Assembly: GCA_951799405.1 (NCBI GenBank)
Contig: OX637343.1
Coordinates: forward strand, 7,192,001 to 7,256,000
Origin: Agapetus fuscipes
Lineage: Eukaryota; Arthropoda; Insecta; Trichoptera; Glossosomatidae
DNA length: 64,000 nucleotides
Direction: 5' to 3'
The notes beneath the pieces were generated by a model. The model had not been told where the DNA came from, searched no databases, and saw only the letters and a program-made list of their open reading frames with translations. Both the position numbers and the translations under genes were made by a program. Below, piece after piece: positions 43,293 through 54,349 of this stretch (within the stretch, counting starts at the first letter, position 1; each line of letters starts with the position of its first letter).

Positions 43293-43540
43293 GGTCCGAT
43301 CGATAGCTCAGTTGGTAGAGTGCTTGCATTCCATGCCGTGAGCTCGGGTTCGAATCCCACCGAGGGTGTCAGAAATGATTTCCCGTTTCGGTGTTTATTT
43401 CAAACCCCAAAATAAAATACCGGCAAGGTTTACTCAGCCTTCACAAGAAATGAGTACCAGCCCCCTCGGGAGCTGGGAAACCTCTCACTTCAAAAAGTTC
43501 GGTAAAAAGTTACACTATATGTGTAGCTTAGTTGCGTTTA
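43293..43540 (+). mobile_element. SINE A with internal deletion
   Basis: The head is well preserved. The segment between cacttcaa and gttacactatatgtg is missing. Confidence 0.88.
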
Positions 43541-44159
43541 CGTTGCGTTCTACGATGACTTTTTTGTCGTTTATGCCCATACAAAAAACTGCGTTATCGA
43601 AATATGGTTTTGGTGTAACTAAATGAATTTTTATGTAATTTTTTGACCTGAAGGCGCTTGTGACATAGAACCTAGTAAAACAATGTAAGCTCACATCAAA
43701 AGAAATGCAAATAAATGGCTTTAATTTTTTTTATTCTAGAGCTGTGTGGAGTTTAACAATATAATAAAAAAATTATGCCATTTTTCTGCAATCTCAAACT
43801 TTAAACTGTTCCCCTGAACAATTTAGTTATTTTCGCTTATGCCCTATATCCTTTTAACCGTCGATGTGAGTTACACTGCTGAGACGCAGGTCCTGCAGTG
43901 CTGGGGCATGCGAGGATGCGTCTCCACGTGACTGAGCTGCAGGAATAAAGGAAACCTGTTCCAGCAGAAACCCGATCCGCTGCAACAAGTGCAAGCAATG
44001 CACGCACTGACCTACTTACACTAGAGACTCTGTTGCAGGCCACACTCAGGCTCTACAACTGAAGGATGAATATCGAATCTTAATTTTAAACTAAGTATTT
44101 ACAATAAAGATTAACTTAACAAGATAAATAACACTTTTGGGACACGCTCAAATGCTGAA
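43541..44159. other. no gene recognised
   Basis: No shared repeats; a GC-richer patch at 43855-44040 has no convincing frame. Confidence 0.45.
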
Positions 44160-44260
44160 TTTGAACTTACAAATTAAATCCATACTTCAACCATGGAAAA
44201 GTGAACCATTTTTTACAGTATGGCTGGTCAGCCTCATACCAACCTATAAATCAAGGCAAT
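44160..44260 (-). repeat. family C, 5' part
   Basis: It keeps gtgaaccattttttacagta and cctcataccaacctataa. Confidence 0.7.
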
Positions 44261-44399
44261 CCAAAAAATGCAATTAACCTTATAAAGTTAATTATGATTG
44301 TAGATATGTCGAACGACCATAAGTCCAGTCTGAAATCGCTCACAGCCTAAATTCACAATTAAAACGCCGAAAAAACTTTGTCTTACTAAGAACGAATTT

Positions 44400-44648
44400 C
44401 AATTTCCTTTACTTAAAAGTTGAATGAGACTGACCACCCATACTGTAAAAAATGGTTCACTTTGCCAATGTCACTCCTGTGTCAAGGAAGGTTGGCAAAA
44501 GTTGTGGGGTTAATGTTCATTCGAGGTTTGGATTTTATTTGTATGCACACATTGAACAGCATTTGTAAGTGCGAACTACACGTGTTTGTTTGTGGGCATG
44601 CGTTTGATATGAGCTTAAATGTTAATATATCTTTGCAACTTAGATTCC
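44400..44648 (+). repeat. family C repeat
   Basis: Near full-length. The 5' end is altered to ttacttaaaagttg. Confidence 0.85.
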
Positions 44649-44756
44649 ACATTATTAAAGAACAAATTTCTTTGACCGACTAATCCAATATAATCTACTT
44701 GCTTTCAATTTTTACCTCTTTAATCTTACCTGGTCGTTTGTAGAAACGAATAATTC

Positions 44757-45025
44757 CTTGACTTATAGGTTGGTATGAGGCTGACCACCCATACTGTAAA
44801 AGATGGTTCACTTTGCCAATGTCACCCCTGTTTCAGGGAAGGTCGGCAAAAGTTGTGGGGCTTATGTTCATTTGAGGTTTGGATTTTATTTGTAAGTACA
44901 CATTCAGCATTTGTAAGCGCGAACTACACTTGTTGGTTTGTGGACATACATCTAAGAGCTTTAAATGAATATATCCTTGCAACTTAGATTATAGATTATA
45001 GATTATAGATTATAGAATAAGCTTC
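44757..45025 (+). repeat. family C repeat, full-length
   Basis: Consensus 5' end and a long (tagatta)n tail of four units. Confidence 0.9.
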
Positions 45026-45049
45026 CCGCGCTAATGATAGTAATAATAT

Positions 45050-45343
45050 TAGGGTAATTTATTTGGTGAGCGCTGTTTTTGTGTGTATCACACCTGAAAA
45101 GCCTTCTGCAAGCTTGGTCGTCGCTGTAGATAGCGCCAATTCTCAAGCAAGACCCAATTTCTGTAATGGAATTTATACGTAGTGACCGGTCTTTGGTAAA
45201 TAAATATTACTTTTTCACGCAGCGAAGAGCGTTATTGAAAATATAAATGGTATTTTCTTTTGTGCTCCGCCAGGATTCGGACTCACAACCTTCCATTTAC
45301 GAGTCAGAAGTGTTGACCACTAGGCTACGGATCGGTCATGCTT
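45050..45343 (-). mobile_element. SINE B, full-length monomer
   Basis: It is flanked on the tail side by taataatattaggg, the (ATT)-type tail. Confidence 0.88.
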
Positions 45344-45674
45344 CCCTTTGTGAATGTGGGCAGAAAAGCATGACTTGAGGAACATCCTTCATTGTCTCAG
45401 ATTTGAAATGTCATTCTACTACATCAATGGAACCTTGAATCACAGATCTGACACAGCTCGTGTCCCTTATCACAAATTCGCTGATGTTGGCGGAAGTTTT
45501 CAATCACGGCTCACAAAGGAAATCATTAAGCATACTCGTAGTCACTTGTCTTCTAGTAATCAACTCCAGTTCTTTGCTTTTGCAAAAAAGTCTGCCCTGA
45601 GGATTGTCACGTACAAAGAAATCAAATGTCACTAATCAAAAATGCGAATGTAGTATTAGAACATGAGTTTTGGG
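45344..45674 (+). other. unassigned 93-codon open frame
   Basis: 45354-45635 is open on the plus strand (KFADVGGSFQSRLTKEI, QLQFFAFAKKSALRI). I do not recognise it, and it has no neighbours or splice context. It may be a fragment of a mobile element or chance. Confidence 0.25.
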
Positions 45675-45728
45675 TTTCGTATTGAAGAGTTGCTTTCCAG
45701 AATCCGTTGCCATGATCTCTTAGAGCTG
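45675..45728 (+). repeat. family F repeat fragment
   Basis: It matches 22607-22690. An inverted copy at 46163-46230 lies on the other side of the SINE A insertion. Confidence 0.5.
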
Positions 45729-46175
45729 GTAGTCCGGTCGATAACTCAGTTGGTAGAGTGCTTGTGCTCCATGCCGTGAGCTCAGATTCGAATCCCACCG
45801 AGAGTCTCAGAAATGATTTTCCGTTTCGATGTTTATTTTAAACTAATCTAATCTAATCTAAGTTGCAAAGATAGGTATACACATTATATGCATTTCACAA
45901 GCAGACACGTATAGGTTCGCGCTTAAACATGCCGCATGTGGACTTACTCTTGCCGACGTTCCCTGAAACAGGGGTGACATTGGCAAAGTGAACCATCTTA
46001 AACAGCATGGGTGGTCAGCCGCATAACAACCTATAAGTCAAAAAACCCCCAAAGTAAAATATCGGCTAGGTGTACTTAGCATTCACAATAAATCAGAGAG
46101 GGAAACCCCCATTCAACTGAAGTGGTTAGCGTAAGGCCGGCATCCTTACCTGTAAAAATAAATATGATACGTCCG
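45728..46175 (+). mobile_element. SINE A, interrupted by family C
   Basis: 5' part 45728-45845 (gtccggtcgataactcag); 3' part 46046-46175 (aaagtaaaatatcggc to cttacctgtaaaaata). A family C copy sits at the break. Confidence 0.85.
45848..46045 (-). repeat. family C inserted in SINE A
   Basis: It has an (ATCTA)n tail (ctaatctaatctaatct) and the 5' end cataacaacctataagtc. It must be younger than the A copy it splits. Confidence 0.88.
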
Positions 46176-46380
46176 GAAGTTCCAGTTCTAACAGACCACG
46201 GTATCACATCCTTGAAAGCAACTCTCTAGTATTATTAGAGTATCCAGCGTCATGTCGTATATAGCCAGGTTATACTGAGTATAGGTTTGTTACTCTGTAG
46301 ATGCATCCTCACTGGTAGAGCTACGCGCGCACTAGTAGGGGAGCAGTGTCTCTCTCTGGCGCTGCGTGCAGGGATGTGAC

Positions 46381-46681
46381 ATGTCTGTGCTGGTGAACTC
46401 GTCCTCGTGGGAGGCGGACCTGTGGGCGAACTTGTCCTTGAACAGCAGCTCCCCGCCCGGCCCGGAGCTCCCCCCCGAGAGCTCGTGGTGGCTGGTGCTG
46501 GGGCTGCTGCTCGGCCTGCTGGTGCTGGCCACGGCCGCGGGGAACATCCTGGTCTGCCTGGCCATCTGCTGGGAGCGCCGCCTGCAGAACGTCACCAACT
46601 ACTTCCTCATGTCCCTGGCGGTCACGGACCTGCTGGTGGCCGTGCTGGTGATGCCGCTGGGGATCCTCACGCTAGTCAGAG
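46381..46681 (+). CDS. 5-HT2A: 5-HT2A-like receptor, first coding exon (N-terminus to TM2)
   Basis: It encodes 100 residues plus one base. [15 protein letters not shown] opens an extracellular tail with sequons NSS, NLS and NSS. TM1 (about residues 37-62) contains GNILVCLAI with Asn 1.50; loop 1 is [15 protein letters not shown]2 [17 protein letters not shown] carries Asp 2.50. It ends LTLVR plus one base of Gly at donor gtgaga (46682). [14 protein letters not shown] is nearly the 5-HT2 family signature. The product is a Gq-type serotonin receptor of the plasma membrane. The ATG is the first in frame after a possible acceptor (gtgcag at 46371), so a 5' exon may exist. TM3 onward is beyond the window. 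Confidence 0.92.
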
Positions 46682-46705
46682 GTGAGACACTCACACATAC
46701 TCTTA

Positions 46706-46775
46706 TGATGATGACTTGATGGTTTTTTTAGAGCGCCGTTTCGTGATGTAGTCACTCCAAGGGCGCTTGTGCAAA
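46706..46775 (-). mobile_element. LINE family J, extreme 3' end
   Basis: It has tgatgatgac, then gcgccgtttcgtgatg and ctccaagggcgctt, matching the last bases of the copies at 47738 and 57548. It lies 25 bases inside the intron after the gene 2 exon. Confidence 0.75.
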
Positions 46776-46816
46776 TGATATCAGATTTTTTCTTAATACT
46801 CTGTTCTTTCTACTGC

Positions 46817-47080
46817 CGTTCCTTGACTTATAGGTTAGTATGCGGCTGACCAATCATGTTGTAATAAATGGTTCACTTTGCCAATGTCACCCCTGTTTCA
46901 GCGAGGGACGGCAGGAGTTACAGGGTGTATGCCCATTTTTAGATTTGGGTTTTATGTTGTAGGTTCACATTGTAGGCATGTACAAGCGCGAACTTGTACG
47001 TGTCTGCTTGTGAAAATGCATATAATGTTAATCCCTAATGTTTAATCTTTGCAACTTAGATTAGATTAGATTAGACGCTA
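46817..47080 (+). repeat. family C repeat, full-length
   Basis: Consensus 5' end ttccttgacttataggtt and an end of (tagat)n. Confidence 0.9.
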
Positions 47081-47149
47081 AAAACCTCTCTCACATGACG
47101 AGGTAAGTGATTCCAGGTCAGAGAACTAGCAACTGCAAACGCTCCTTAA

Positions 47150-47275
47150 CCCCGAGTATAAAACATTGAGTAAAATTCACTTCAGTTGCGTGAATACAAA
47201 GATGATCGAATATACGGAGGCAATGCTAGAGAGCCATTTAGTATTTACACATTTTTTCGATTTACGCGATCGAGG
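47150..47275. mobile_element. MITE D, left part
   Basis: It has taaccccgagtataaaacat and runs to tcgatttacgcgatcgag, where a LINE E fragment begins. Confidence 0.6.
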
Positions 47276-47360
47276 GAAAAGAAGGGAATGCATGAAAAAG
47301 GTGATGGATACGAATGAGTTGAAAGAGGTGTGCAAGGATAGTACAAAATGGAGGTAGCTC
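47270..47360 (+). mobile_element. LINE family E, 3' fragment
   Basis: It encodes RRECMKKVMDTNELKEVC then DSTKWR and a stop. Confidence 0.8.
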
Positions 47361-47737
47361 TGTGATATTGTCTTTATTATTATTATTATAACATCTAATA
47401 AATATTCTTCCTAAAATTTGGAATCATCCTTCGTGACTGCAATTCATAACAGCAAAGATAAGTTTCCCCACAACCACATTCACCCCCGCTGTGAGTCATG
47501 TCTACAGGCCATTACTATCTCTTCTTTCTTCAAGGCCGGGGAAGTGCTGTGTCTGATGTTCGATCACACATTCCTTATCGTTAATGATCCGTAGTCTTAA
47601 ACGTTAAAAAAATAAAAAAATAACATAATAGTCCAAGATCCCAACGTATAAAACCTTAACTCATCCACTACCAGGCAGAGACTAGTAAGAGGTGATGCTC
47701 TACATTATTTACCTGTTTTCTGCATAATAAAGTAGGT
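47361..47737. other. no gene recognised
   Basis: Short (ATT)n at 47375 and otherwise unremarkable. Confidence 0.4.
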
Positions 47738-47940
47738 AGGTGTTTTCGGAGACCGTGCTTTTGCAGTGGCCGGCCCTGCGACCTGGCATCAACTACCACC
47801 AGAAATCCGGAGGTCTAAGACGATTGAGGACCTAAAGAGGAGGATGAAGACATTTTTCTTCGCCCAGTAAAATACTAAGCGCCCTTGGAGTGACATTGAG
47901 TTACGAAACGGCGCTGATAAGGAAATCATCATTATCATGT
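47738..47940 (+). mobile_element. LINE family J, 3' module, copy 2
   Basis: It encodes VFGDRAFAVAGPATWHQL, then DLKRRMKTFFFAQ and a stop, followed by ttggagtgacattgagttac and an (ATC)-rich tail. It has the same 5' boundary as 57548. Confidence 0.85.
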
Positions 47941-48030
47941 AAGTAATCTGGAGCAAAGTAATGGGTATGGTGGTAATTAATTACAGGTAAGGGTATATAA
48001 GTATAACAATCAATCACTAAACAATGAAAT

Positions 48031-48157
48031 TAAATAGATAAAATAAAAATAATTTTGTATTCGATTACGGTGAGTATATTATAATTCTACGACCGGTTTC
48101 GCAAACAATCCGTTCGCATCGTCGGATGGTTAGATAAACGGTTTTTATTTTATCTAT
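48031..48157 (-). mobile_element. Penelope-like fragment P3 with hammerhead-like motif
   Basis: The minus strand reads ccgacga, t, gcgaac-ggatt-gtttgc, then gaaaccggtcgtag. Outer 15-bp inverted repeats tagataaaataaaaa differ in sequence from those of P1. Confidence 0.6.
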
Positions 48158-48159
48158 CA

Positions 48160-48825
48160 AAATAAACGATTACAAAGGGAATGCCTCTACAATCAATACA
48201 ATAAAATTAAAATCTACAAAACATATTCTTTAAAAAATGAGAATTAAAATTTTAAAAGCCTTAGCTTAAAAAAAACCTATAATTACCAGTGGCGAAGGGT
48301 GCCATACAACTCGATTCCCATCGGTTTCCCTTTTAAAATGAGGCAAAAATGATAGTAAAGTAGACCGCATGGTTTCAATGGGGAAAAAATACGTATTGTT
48401 TCTTTGGTTTTAAATGTATTTTTTTAGTTTGTGCCTATATTTTTTAACTACTTTGTTACATCATTTTAAAAGGAAAGCCGATGGGAACCGGCTTGTATGG
48501 CATCATTCGGCACTGATAAGTACTAAAACAAAATCTCTGAATAGTTCAATATCGGATTTTTTCCCTCGAGATCGACTCAAAACCACTCGCGATCGACCGG
48601 TTAAGCACTTCTGCGATACACTATATACCGGTCAGATGTATACCTCATCATATCGCCCAATATTTATATATTGTAAAGGCTACTTCTTGTATTCCCCACA
48701 TTACTACAGCAGCCTCTCTCACCTCTGTTTCCTATTAATGGAGGCTCCGCAACAGCGTTCATACTGCCCAACAATGCCCTCCTATACAGAGTACACTTAC
48801 TTACTTCTTGTATACAGTACCGTGA
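48160..48825. other. no gene recognised
   Basis: There is an A-rich stretch up to 48290. The open frame at 48414-48941 on the plus strand shows no family features. Confidence 0.45.
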
Positions 48826-49575
48826 GTATAAAACAGTGCGTAAACTCACCTCGATCGTGTAAATCAGTGATTCCCAAAGTGGTCTCCCAGGGGTCCTCGG
48901 GATACTCGACGGGGGTGTACATTGACGTGGCATATCCATAAATGGGGGTCCACAAGTTGTAAGAGAGTACAAACCCGTGGCCACCCATCAGTGAGTGTGC
49001 GGACGAAATTCGACAGCATTGGAACCTATGGAAAATAATCATTTTCATACATATTACATACCCCCCGTCGGCATAATTTTTGGGGACGAAATTTTGTTAC
49101 AAGCCAACAACTATTTTAGGATATATTTGTATTGTTGCCCACTCCTACTCTGGTCCCTCAAAATGAACTTTTGAAAATTGCGTGACTACCTCCCCCCCCC
49201 CCACCCCGTCGACGATAGATTAGACAAAATGTTGACATACCCTCGATAAATCGTTATTCAATAAAGTGATCTTACATTTTTCAAAACACTTGTCCCCCTT
49301 TAGTTTTAATCCTGGGTACACATTTGTTGTCTCGGATATCCAAAATAAATCTCAAAACATCCATATTCGTAATTGAAGCCGCAATAATTTTCAAGGGGTC
49401 CACCGGAACCAGCCGAAACCATTTTGGAAGTGGTGAGAAAAAGTTTGGAAGCCTCAGTAAATCGAACAAAATGTGTGAAAACTACATCAGTCACTAGGAG
49501 TGCTGTCGTCTATTCCATATATTTTCGGTTCACACGATTGAAGGAAGTTGGTGTAATGCTGTATACTCGCGCTAC
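48826..49575. mobile_element. MITE D split by a hAT-like element
   Basis: The left part is gagtataaaacagtgcgtaa to tcgatcgtgtaaat. The right part, from about 49455, is gtaaatcgaac to tactcgcgctac. Confidence 0.6.
48868..49455. mobile_element. hAT-like non-autonomous element
   Basis: Left end agtgattcccaaagtgg; right end aaaaagtttggaagcctc inverted. The flanks tgtaaatc and agtaaatc agree at seven of eight positions, fitting an eroded 8-bp duplication. Confidence 0.65.
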
Positions 49576-49862
49576 AGGAGTACGGCTAATACTGCCCCGT
49601 CATGTACCTATACAACTGTGCGCTATATTTTGTTTCATTCACGCTCCGCCATGTTTATTTTTACATTTTCTACTCCAACAACAAAAGCCATTCGTCACAG
49701 TTTTTGTGACGTCACACACAAATGAGGAATCTGGCTGCCTGTACCTAACACACAATACATATCATATACAAAGCTCATTGTGTTTATGTAATGGCCGTTT
49801 CTCTGTTTATTCCTCAGCTGTTTTCATTCTTCGTTGCTTTCAAGACTTCTTACAAAATAGTA

Positions 49863-50455
49863 TAGTTAGCCACCCATCATGTGACTAACACAGAGTTAGT
49901 TAGCCGCCCATCATGTGACTAACTCAGAAATAGTTAGCCGCCCATCATGTGACTAACACAGAGTTAGTTAGCCGCCCATCATGTGACTAACACTGAGATA
50001 GTTAGCCGCCCATCATGTGACTAACTCAGAAATAGTTAGCCGCCCATCATGTGACTAACACAGAGTTAGTTAGCCGCCCATCATGTGACTAACACAGAGT
50101 TAGTTAGCCGCCCATCATGTGACTAACACTGAGATAGTTAGCCGCCCATCATGTGACTAACACAGAGTTAGTTAGCCACCCATCATGTGACTAACACAGA
50201 GTTAGTTAGCCACCCATCATGTGACTAACTCAGAAATAGTTAGCCACCCATCATGTGACTAACTCAGAAATAGTTAGCCGCCCATCATGTGACTAACACA
50301 GAGTTAGTTAGCCGCCCATCATGTGACTTACACAGAGTTAGTTAGCCACCCATCATGTGACTAACTCAGAAATAGTTAGCCGCCCATCATGTGACTAACA
50401 CAGAGTTAGTTAGCCACCCATCATGTGACTAACTCAGAAATAGTAAGCCGCCCAT
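49863..50455. repeat. 34-bp minisatellite, about 17 copies
   Basis: The unit is tagccgcccatcatgtgac plus taacacagagttagt. Variant linkers (actcagaaatagt, actgagatagt) alternate irregularly. The acacagagt form can fold as actaac-acaga-gttagt. Confidence 0.95.
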
Positions 50456-51115
50456 TCTCCCATAACTCCAAGACTGTCTGATCTCTCCTCACCGGTCTTG
50501 AGAGATGGCTTTGTTTCTCCCCTCCCCCCCTCTATCAGACCTAACTTTGATCATCGATGCTCTATTTATAAATGTCTTCGCAATAATTATTACTGATGAA
50601 GTTAAGGTGAAACTCAATATTGAAATCACGTGAAGTAAAAATAACTTTTATTATGAATTTCCCAGCGACCGGGCAGCTTTGCTTGCCGTTGATGGTTTTC
50701 CATTTATTTGTCCGACGCTGTACACATTTACTATAAGCCTGCTGTGACTATAAGAAGAGTCCCCGTGACGTCATCAGTATGCAGGACCTTGTCTTCCATT
50801 ACGTTTGCTATTAGGGAGCTGTCGCTGGGCGTCTCAGGGGAATTAAAATACGTACAAGTATTCATCTTGTGAAAAATAACCCGAGGAGAATGTTTCAATT
50901 TTTACTTTCATCGCCTTGACATTTATTTTGCTTATTTTAAAGTTTTTATAAAGCCAAATAATTATTAATTAATAATAAATTGAGTGTTTTGACTGGATAA
51001 GCCATGTTGAGCGGGTATTGCCTGGGATGGAAGTCTTATCGTATCTATTTGAAAACCTATCCTGGGTACGGTAAGATCAACCGACGGCCGTCGAGACTTC
51101 CGCCCCAGGTATTGC
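50456..51115. other. no gene recognised
   Basis: No shared repeat family. The inverted patch at about 51025-51100 (ggaagtcttatcg, cgagacttccgcc) is weak. Confidence 0.45.
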
Positions 51116-51284
51116 TGAAGAGCGTTTATGCAAGCAAGACCCGATGGCGCTCTTGAGGTGTTATTTCACAATACGCGGGATAAGAAGAGCATTCAATTAA
51201 TTTACGCTGATATGGATGAAAACAAGTCATTGGCACGCCTCTTTAGAGCATACGTACAGGATGGATATGAGGAAGGTTTGAACA

Positions 51285-51590
51285 TTTCAACGTATCTAAG
51301 TTGCACGTATGGTGTAACGTCTTAATGCGTTATTCCCAAATCCATCACAATTAAAAAGTGGTTCCTATTTACTTATTACAAGTATGCAAAAAAGTGGTCC
51401 TTACGCCAACCATTTCCTTGAAGTAGGGGTTTTCCTGCTCCTGAGGTGCTGGTTTCCATAAGTCTTGGCTGTGATTTAAATACTGAAATGAGAAATTGTT
51501 TTTGACACTCTTCGTACAAATCGAACCCTAGTTCTCTGACATTGAACGGAAATACTCCGTCATCCAAGTTATTGGTCGGACAATGAATTA
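51285..51590 (-). repeat. old SINE A copy
   Basis: It is recognisable from the order of ctaagttgcacgtatggtg, ccttacgccaacca, cttgaagtaggggttt, aaatcgaaccctag and ttggtcggac. Strongly diverged. Confidence 0.7.
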
Positions 51591-51639
51591 TAAACACTTC
51601 AAGAGGAAATGTATTCTTCAGAGTGCCCTCCTGGTGCTC

Positions 51640-51735
51640 AGCGTGAGTAGGCGTGAGTAGGCGTGAGTAGGCGTGAGCAGGCGTGAGTAGGCGTGAGTAG
51701 GCATGAGTAGGCGTGAGTAGGCGTGAGTAGGCGCC
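51640..51735 (+). repeat. 10-bp tandem repeat, about nine copies
   Basis: The unit is gcgtgagtag. Confidence 0.95.
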
Positions 51736-51859
51736 GCGCTATCTCTAGGAGTGACCGGATGTGCTGCTTTATTTGTCCCCTTAAGTAATCATAGTGGCCT
51801 TATCAGCGCATCAAATCACCGTAGAGTGAGGCTCTAAAAATAGATGCTGGGCCAGTGTA

Positions 51860-52742
51860 GATGCTGCTACACGTCAATGTAGACGCTGCTACACCTCAGT
51901 GTTGATGCTGCTACACCTCAGTGTAGAAGCTACTTCACGTCAATGTAGAGGCTGCTACACCTCAACGTAGATGCCGCTACAACACAGTGTTCAGGCCGCA
52001 ACACCTTGTTGTAGAGGCTGCTACACCTCAGCGTAGAGGCCGCCACAACAAAGTGTACAGGCCGCAACACTTCATTGTAAAGTCTGCTACACCTCAGCGT
52101 AGAGGCTGCTACTTCTCAGCGTAGTGGCTGCTACACCACAGTGTTAATGCTGCTACACCTCAGCGTAGAGGCTGATACTTCTCAGCGTAGTGGCTGCTAC
52201 ACCACAGTGTTAATGCTGCTACACCTCAGCGTAGAGGCTGATACTTCTCAGCGTAGTGGCTGCTACACCACAGTGTTAATGCTGCTACACCTCAGCGTAG
52301 AGGCTGATACTTCTCAGCGTAGTGGCTGCTACACCACAGTGTTAATGCTGCTACACCTCAGCGTAAAAGCTGCTACTTCTCAGCGTAGTGGCTGCTACAC
52401 CACAGTGTTAATGCTGCTACACCTCAGCGTAGAGGCTGCTACACCTCAGCGTAGAGGCTGCTACACCTCAGCGTAGAAGCTGCTACTTCTCAGCGTAGTG
52501 GCTGCTACACCACAGTGTTAATGCTGCTACACCTCAGCGTAGAGGCTGATACTTCTCAGCGTAGTGGCTGCTACACCACAGTGTTAATGCTGCTACACCT
52601 CAGCGTAGAGGCTGCTACACCTCAGCGTAGAGGCTGCTACACCTCAGCGTAGAGGCTGCTACACCTCAGCGTAGAGGCTGCTACACCTCAGCGTAGTGGC
52701 TGCTACACCTCAGCGTAGAGGCTGCTACACCTCAGCGTAGAG
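51860..52742 (+). repeat. 22-bp minisatellite with 66-bp higher-order repeat
   Basis: The monomer is gctgctacacctcagcgtag plus ag. Between about 52130 and 52600, three variants (caccacagtgttaat, cacctcagcgtagag, acttctcagcgtagtg) repeat in fixed order as a 66-bp unit. The left part is more diverged, the right end homogeneous. Confidence 0.95.
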
Positions 52743-54345
52743 AAATTTAATGCACGCCTACATGCAATTACGTGTAAGCTCGCACTCACACAATATGCTG
52801 TATGGTACTTACAAGAAAAAACTTAATATATAAAAATACTCAGCTTTTGAAAGGTAACAATAGGGGTACATGATGTTGCTATGGAATAAAGAGGGAAGCG
52901 TGCATGGAGGTAGTAATTCAATGGAGTGGACTTTGATTTAGTACCAATCGATTTGATGCACAGCCTTTTAATCATACATTATTGATAGTGCCATCTCGCT
53001 CACGACATATGAAATGTTTTTGTCATTTTCTAAGTAAGCAACGTGTCTCTACTCCGTTTTCAATCTATGAACATATCTCTAAAGAAACCCATGAAGTCAC
53101 CATGGCAACAGTATTTGTTACTAGTCTTGTTGAAAGGATAATAAATATCTGATAAATTTCGAATTCAAAAATATTCCGAGGTGTTTTACTCCACAAAATA
53201 ATCAATTTGATTAGTAAAAATGAAACTCTTTGTTTTTTTTATAATTCCTCATAGAAATAAATTTTTACTGTGGGAATACACAAACTCTTAAAAGATTTAA
53301 CACTTATTGACAGTTGGAAGGATACCGATATACTGAATTTGGATTTTTGTATGATGAGTGGGTTAGCGCATTCTTAACTCTCAGAGGGTTGCTTTCTTAG
53401 CCCATCTAGTTCTTATTTACCGATGGAAGCGTGTGATGTGTGTGAGAGAGAAGCATAGATAGAGAGAGAGAGGGAGGTAGAGGACCAGCTTAATGGCGCC
53501 CACAGAGGAAAACCCATTTAAGGTCCTGCATTGTTGCGCCGACTGGGAGGGGAGCCCATTGTGGGTTTTTATATTTAGGTAATTAGTGTTCCTGTGAGGT
53601 CGTATATAACGCAAGTCTGTGTAAGAGTGTAGCTTAGGTCCCTCACACAGCGCGCGGATCTGAGCAAAGACCGATAAATTATAAGTAACGAATTTTCATT
53701 CTTGAACACCGCACAGCAACGGTGTCTCCTGAGGACGTTGATTATATTGTTATTTAAATAGCAAATACATAAAAATATTTAGGTAGGCAGATATAACATT
53801 TGTAGCTGATTGGAGCTGTATATAAGTAGGATTAATTAATATAAGTACCTAGGGTAAAGAGATATTAGTAGGAAGTAACTAGCAATCATCACCATTATGT
53901 ATTTGAAGCTTTTGGAAGACCGTTCTCTCGAAGGCTCCAGCGAAATTGGCTTCTAGTAAATTCTATCGCTGGAGTATAAAAAGCCGTAAACGGCTTGCAG
54001 GAGACAGTCTTCATACAAAATTCTTCTTCTAAATACGAAAGACAGTATAAGTGAACACATACCATCTGTAAAATAAATGTAAAAAAATGCTAAACCATAA
54101 ATGTCAATTGTAAAAAATTAATATAAATTATTAAATAAATCTAAGTGTAAAATAAATATCCTGTAAAGAAGACCAGTTTTTTTATTTGATGACTATTTGA
54201 ACCCTTAAAACATAACAGTATCACAAACTAAACATCGAGAATACAGTAAGTTCTCCAGTTACTCTTTATCTAAATAGGAACTCGGTTCTTTTATTGAATT
54301 GAACGACTGAAGAGATTTGTTTTTAGTTACGACGTTCATCCTTTT
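52743..54345. other. no gene recognised
   Basis: This is the longest stretch without a shared repeat in the window. A (GA)n patch lies at 53445-53475. No exon of gene 2 was recognised. Confidence 0.5.
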
Positions 54346-54349
54346 TAAA

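Noticed and set aside
43293..43370. Possible tRNA gene
   Set aside because: Good A and B boxes, but the anticodon stem does not close and the sequence continues into the SINE A body. The same applies to all A and B heads.
46407..46685. Gly/Ala/Pro-rich frames overlapping the gene 2 exon
   Set aside because: Shifted-frame shadows of the real coding exon.
48414..48941. 175-codon frame on the plus strand
   Set aside because: It runs into a MITE and a hAT-like end; no domain recognised.
49863..50455. CRISPR-like regular array
   Set aside because: There are no unique spacers between repeats; it is a plain 34-bp tandem array in animal DNA.
52141..52476. 111-codon Leu/His-rich repeat frame
   Set aside because: It arises from the 66-bp higher-order repeat; not a gene.
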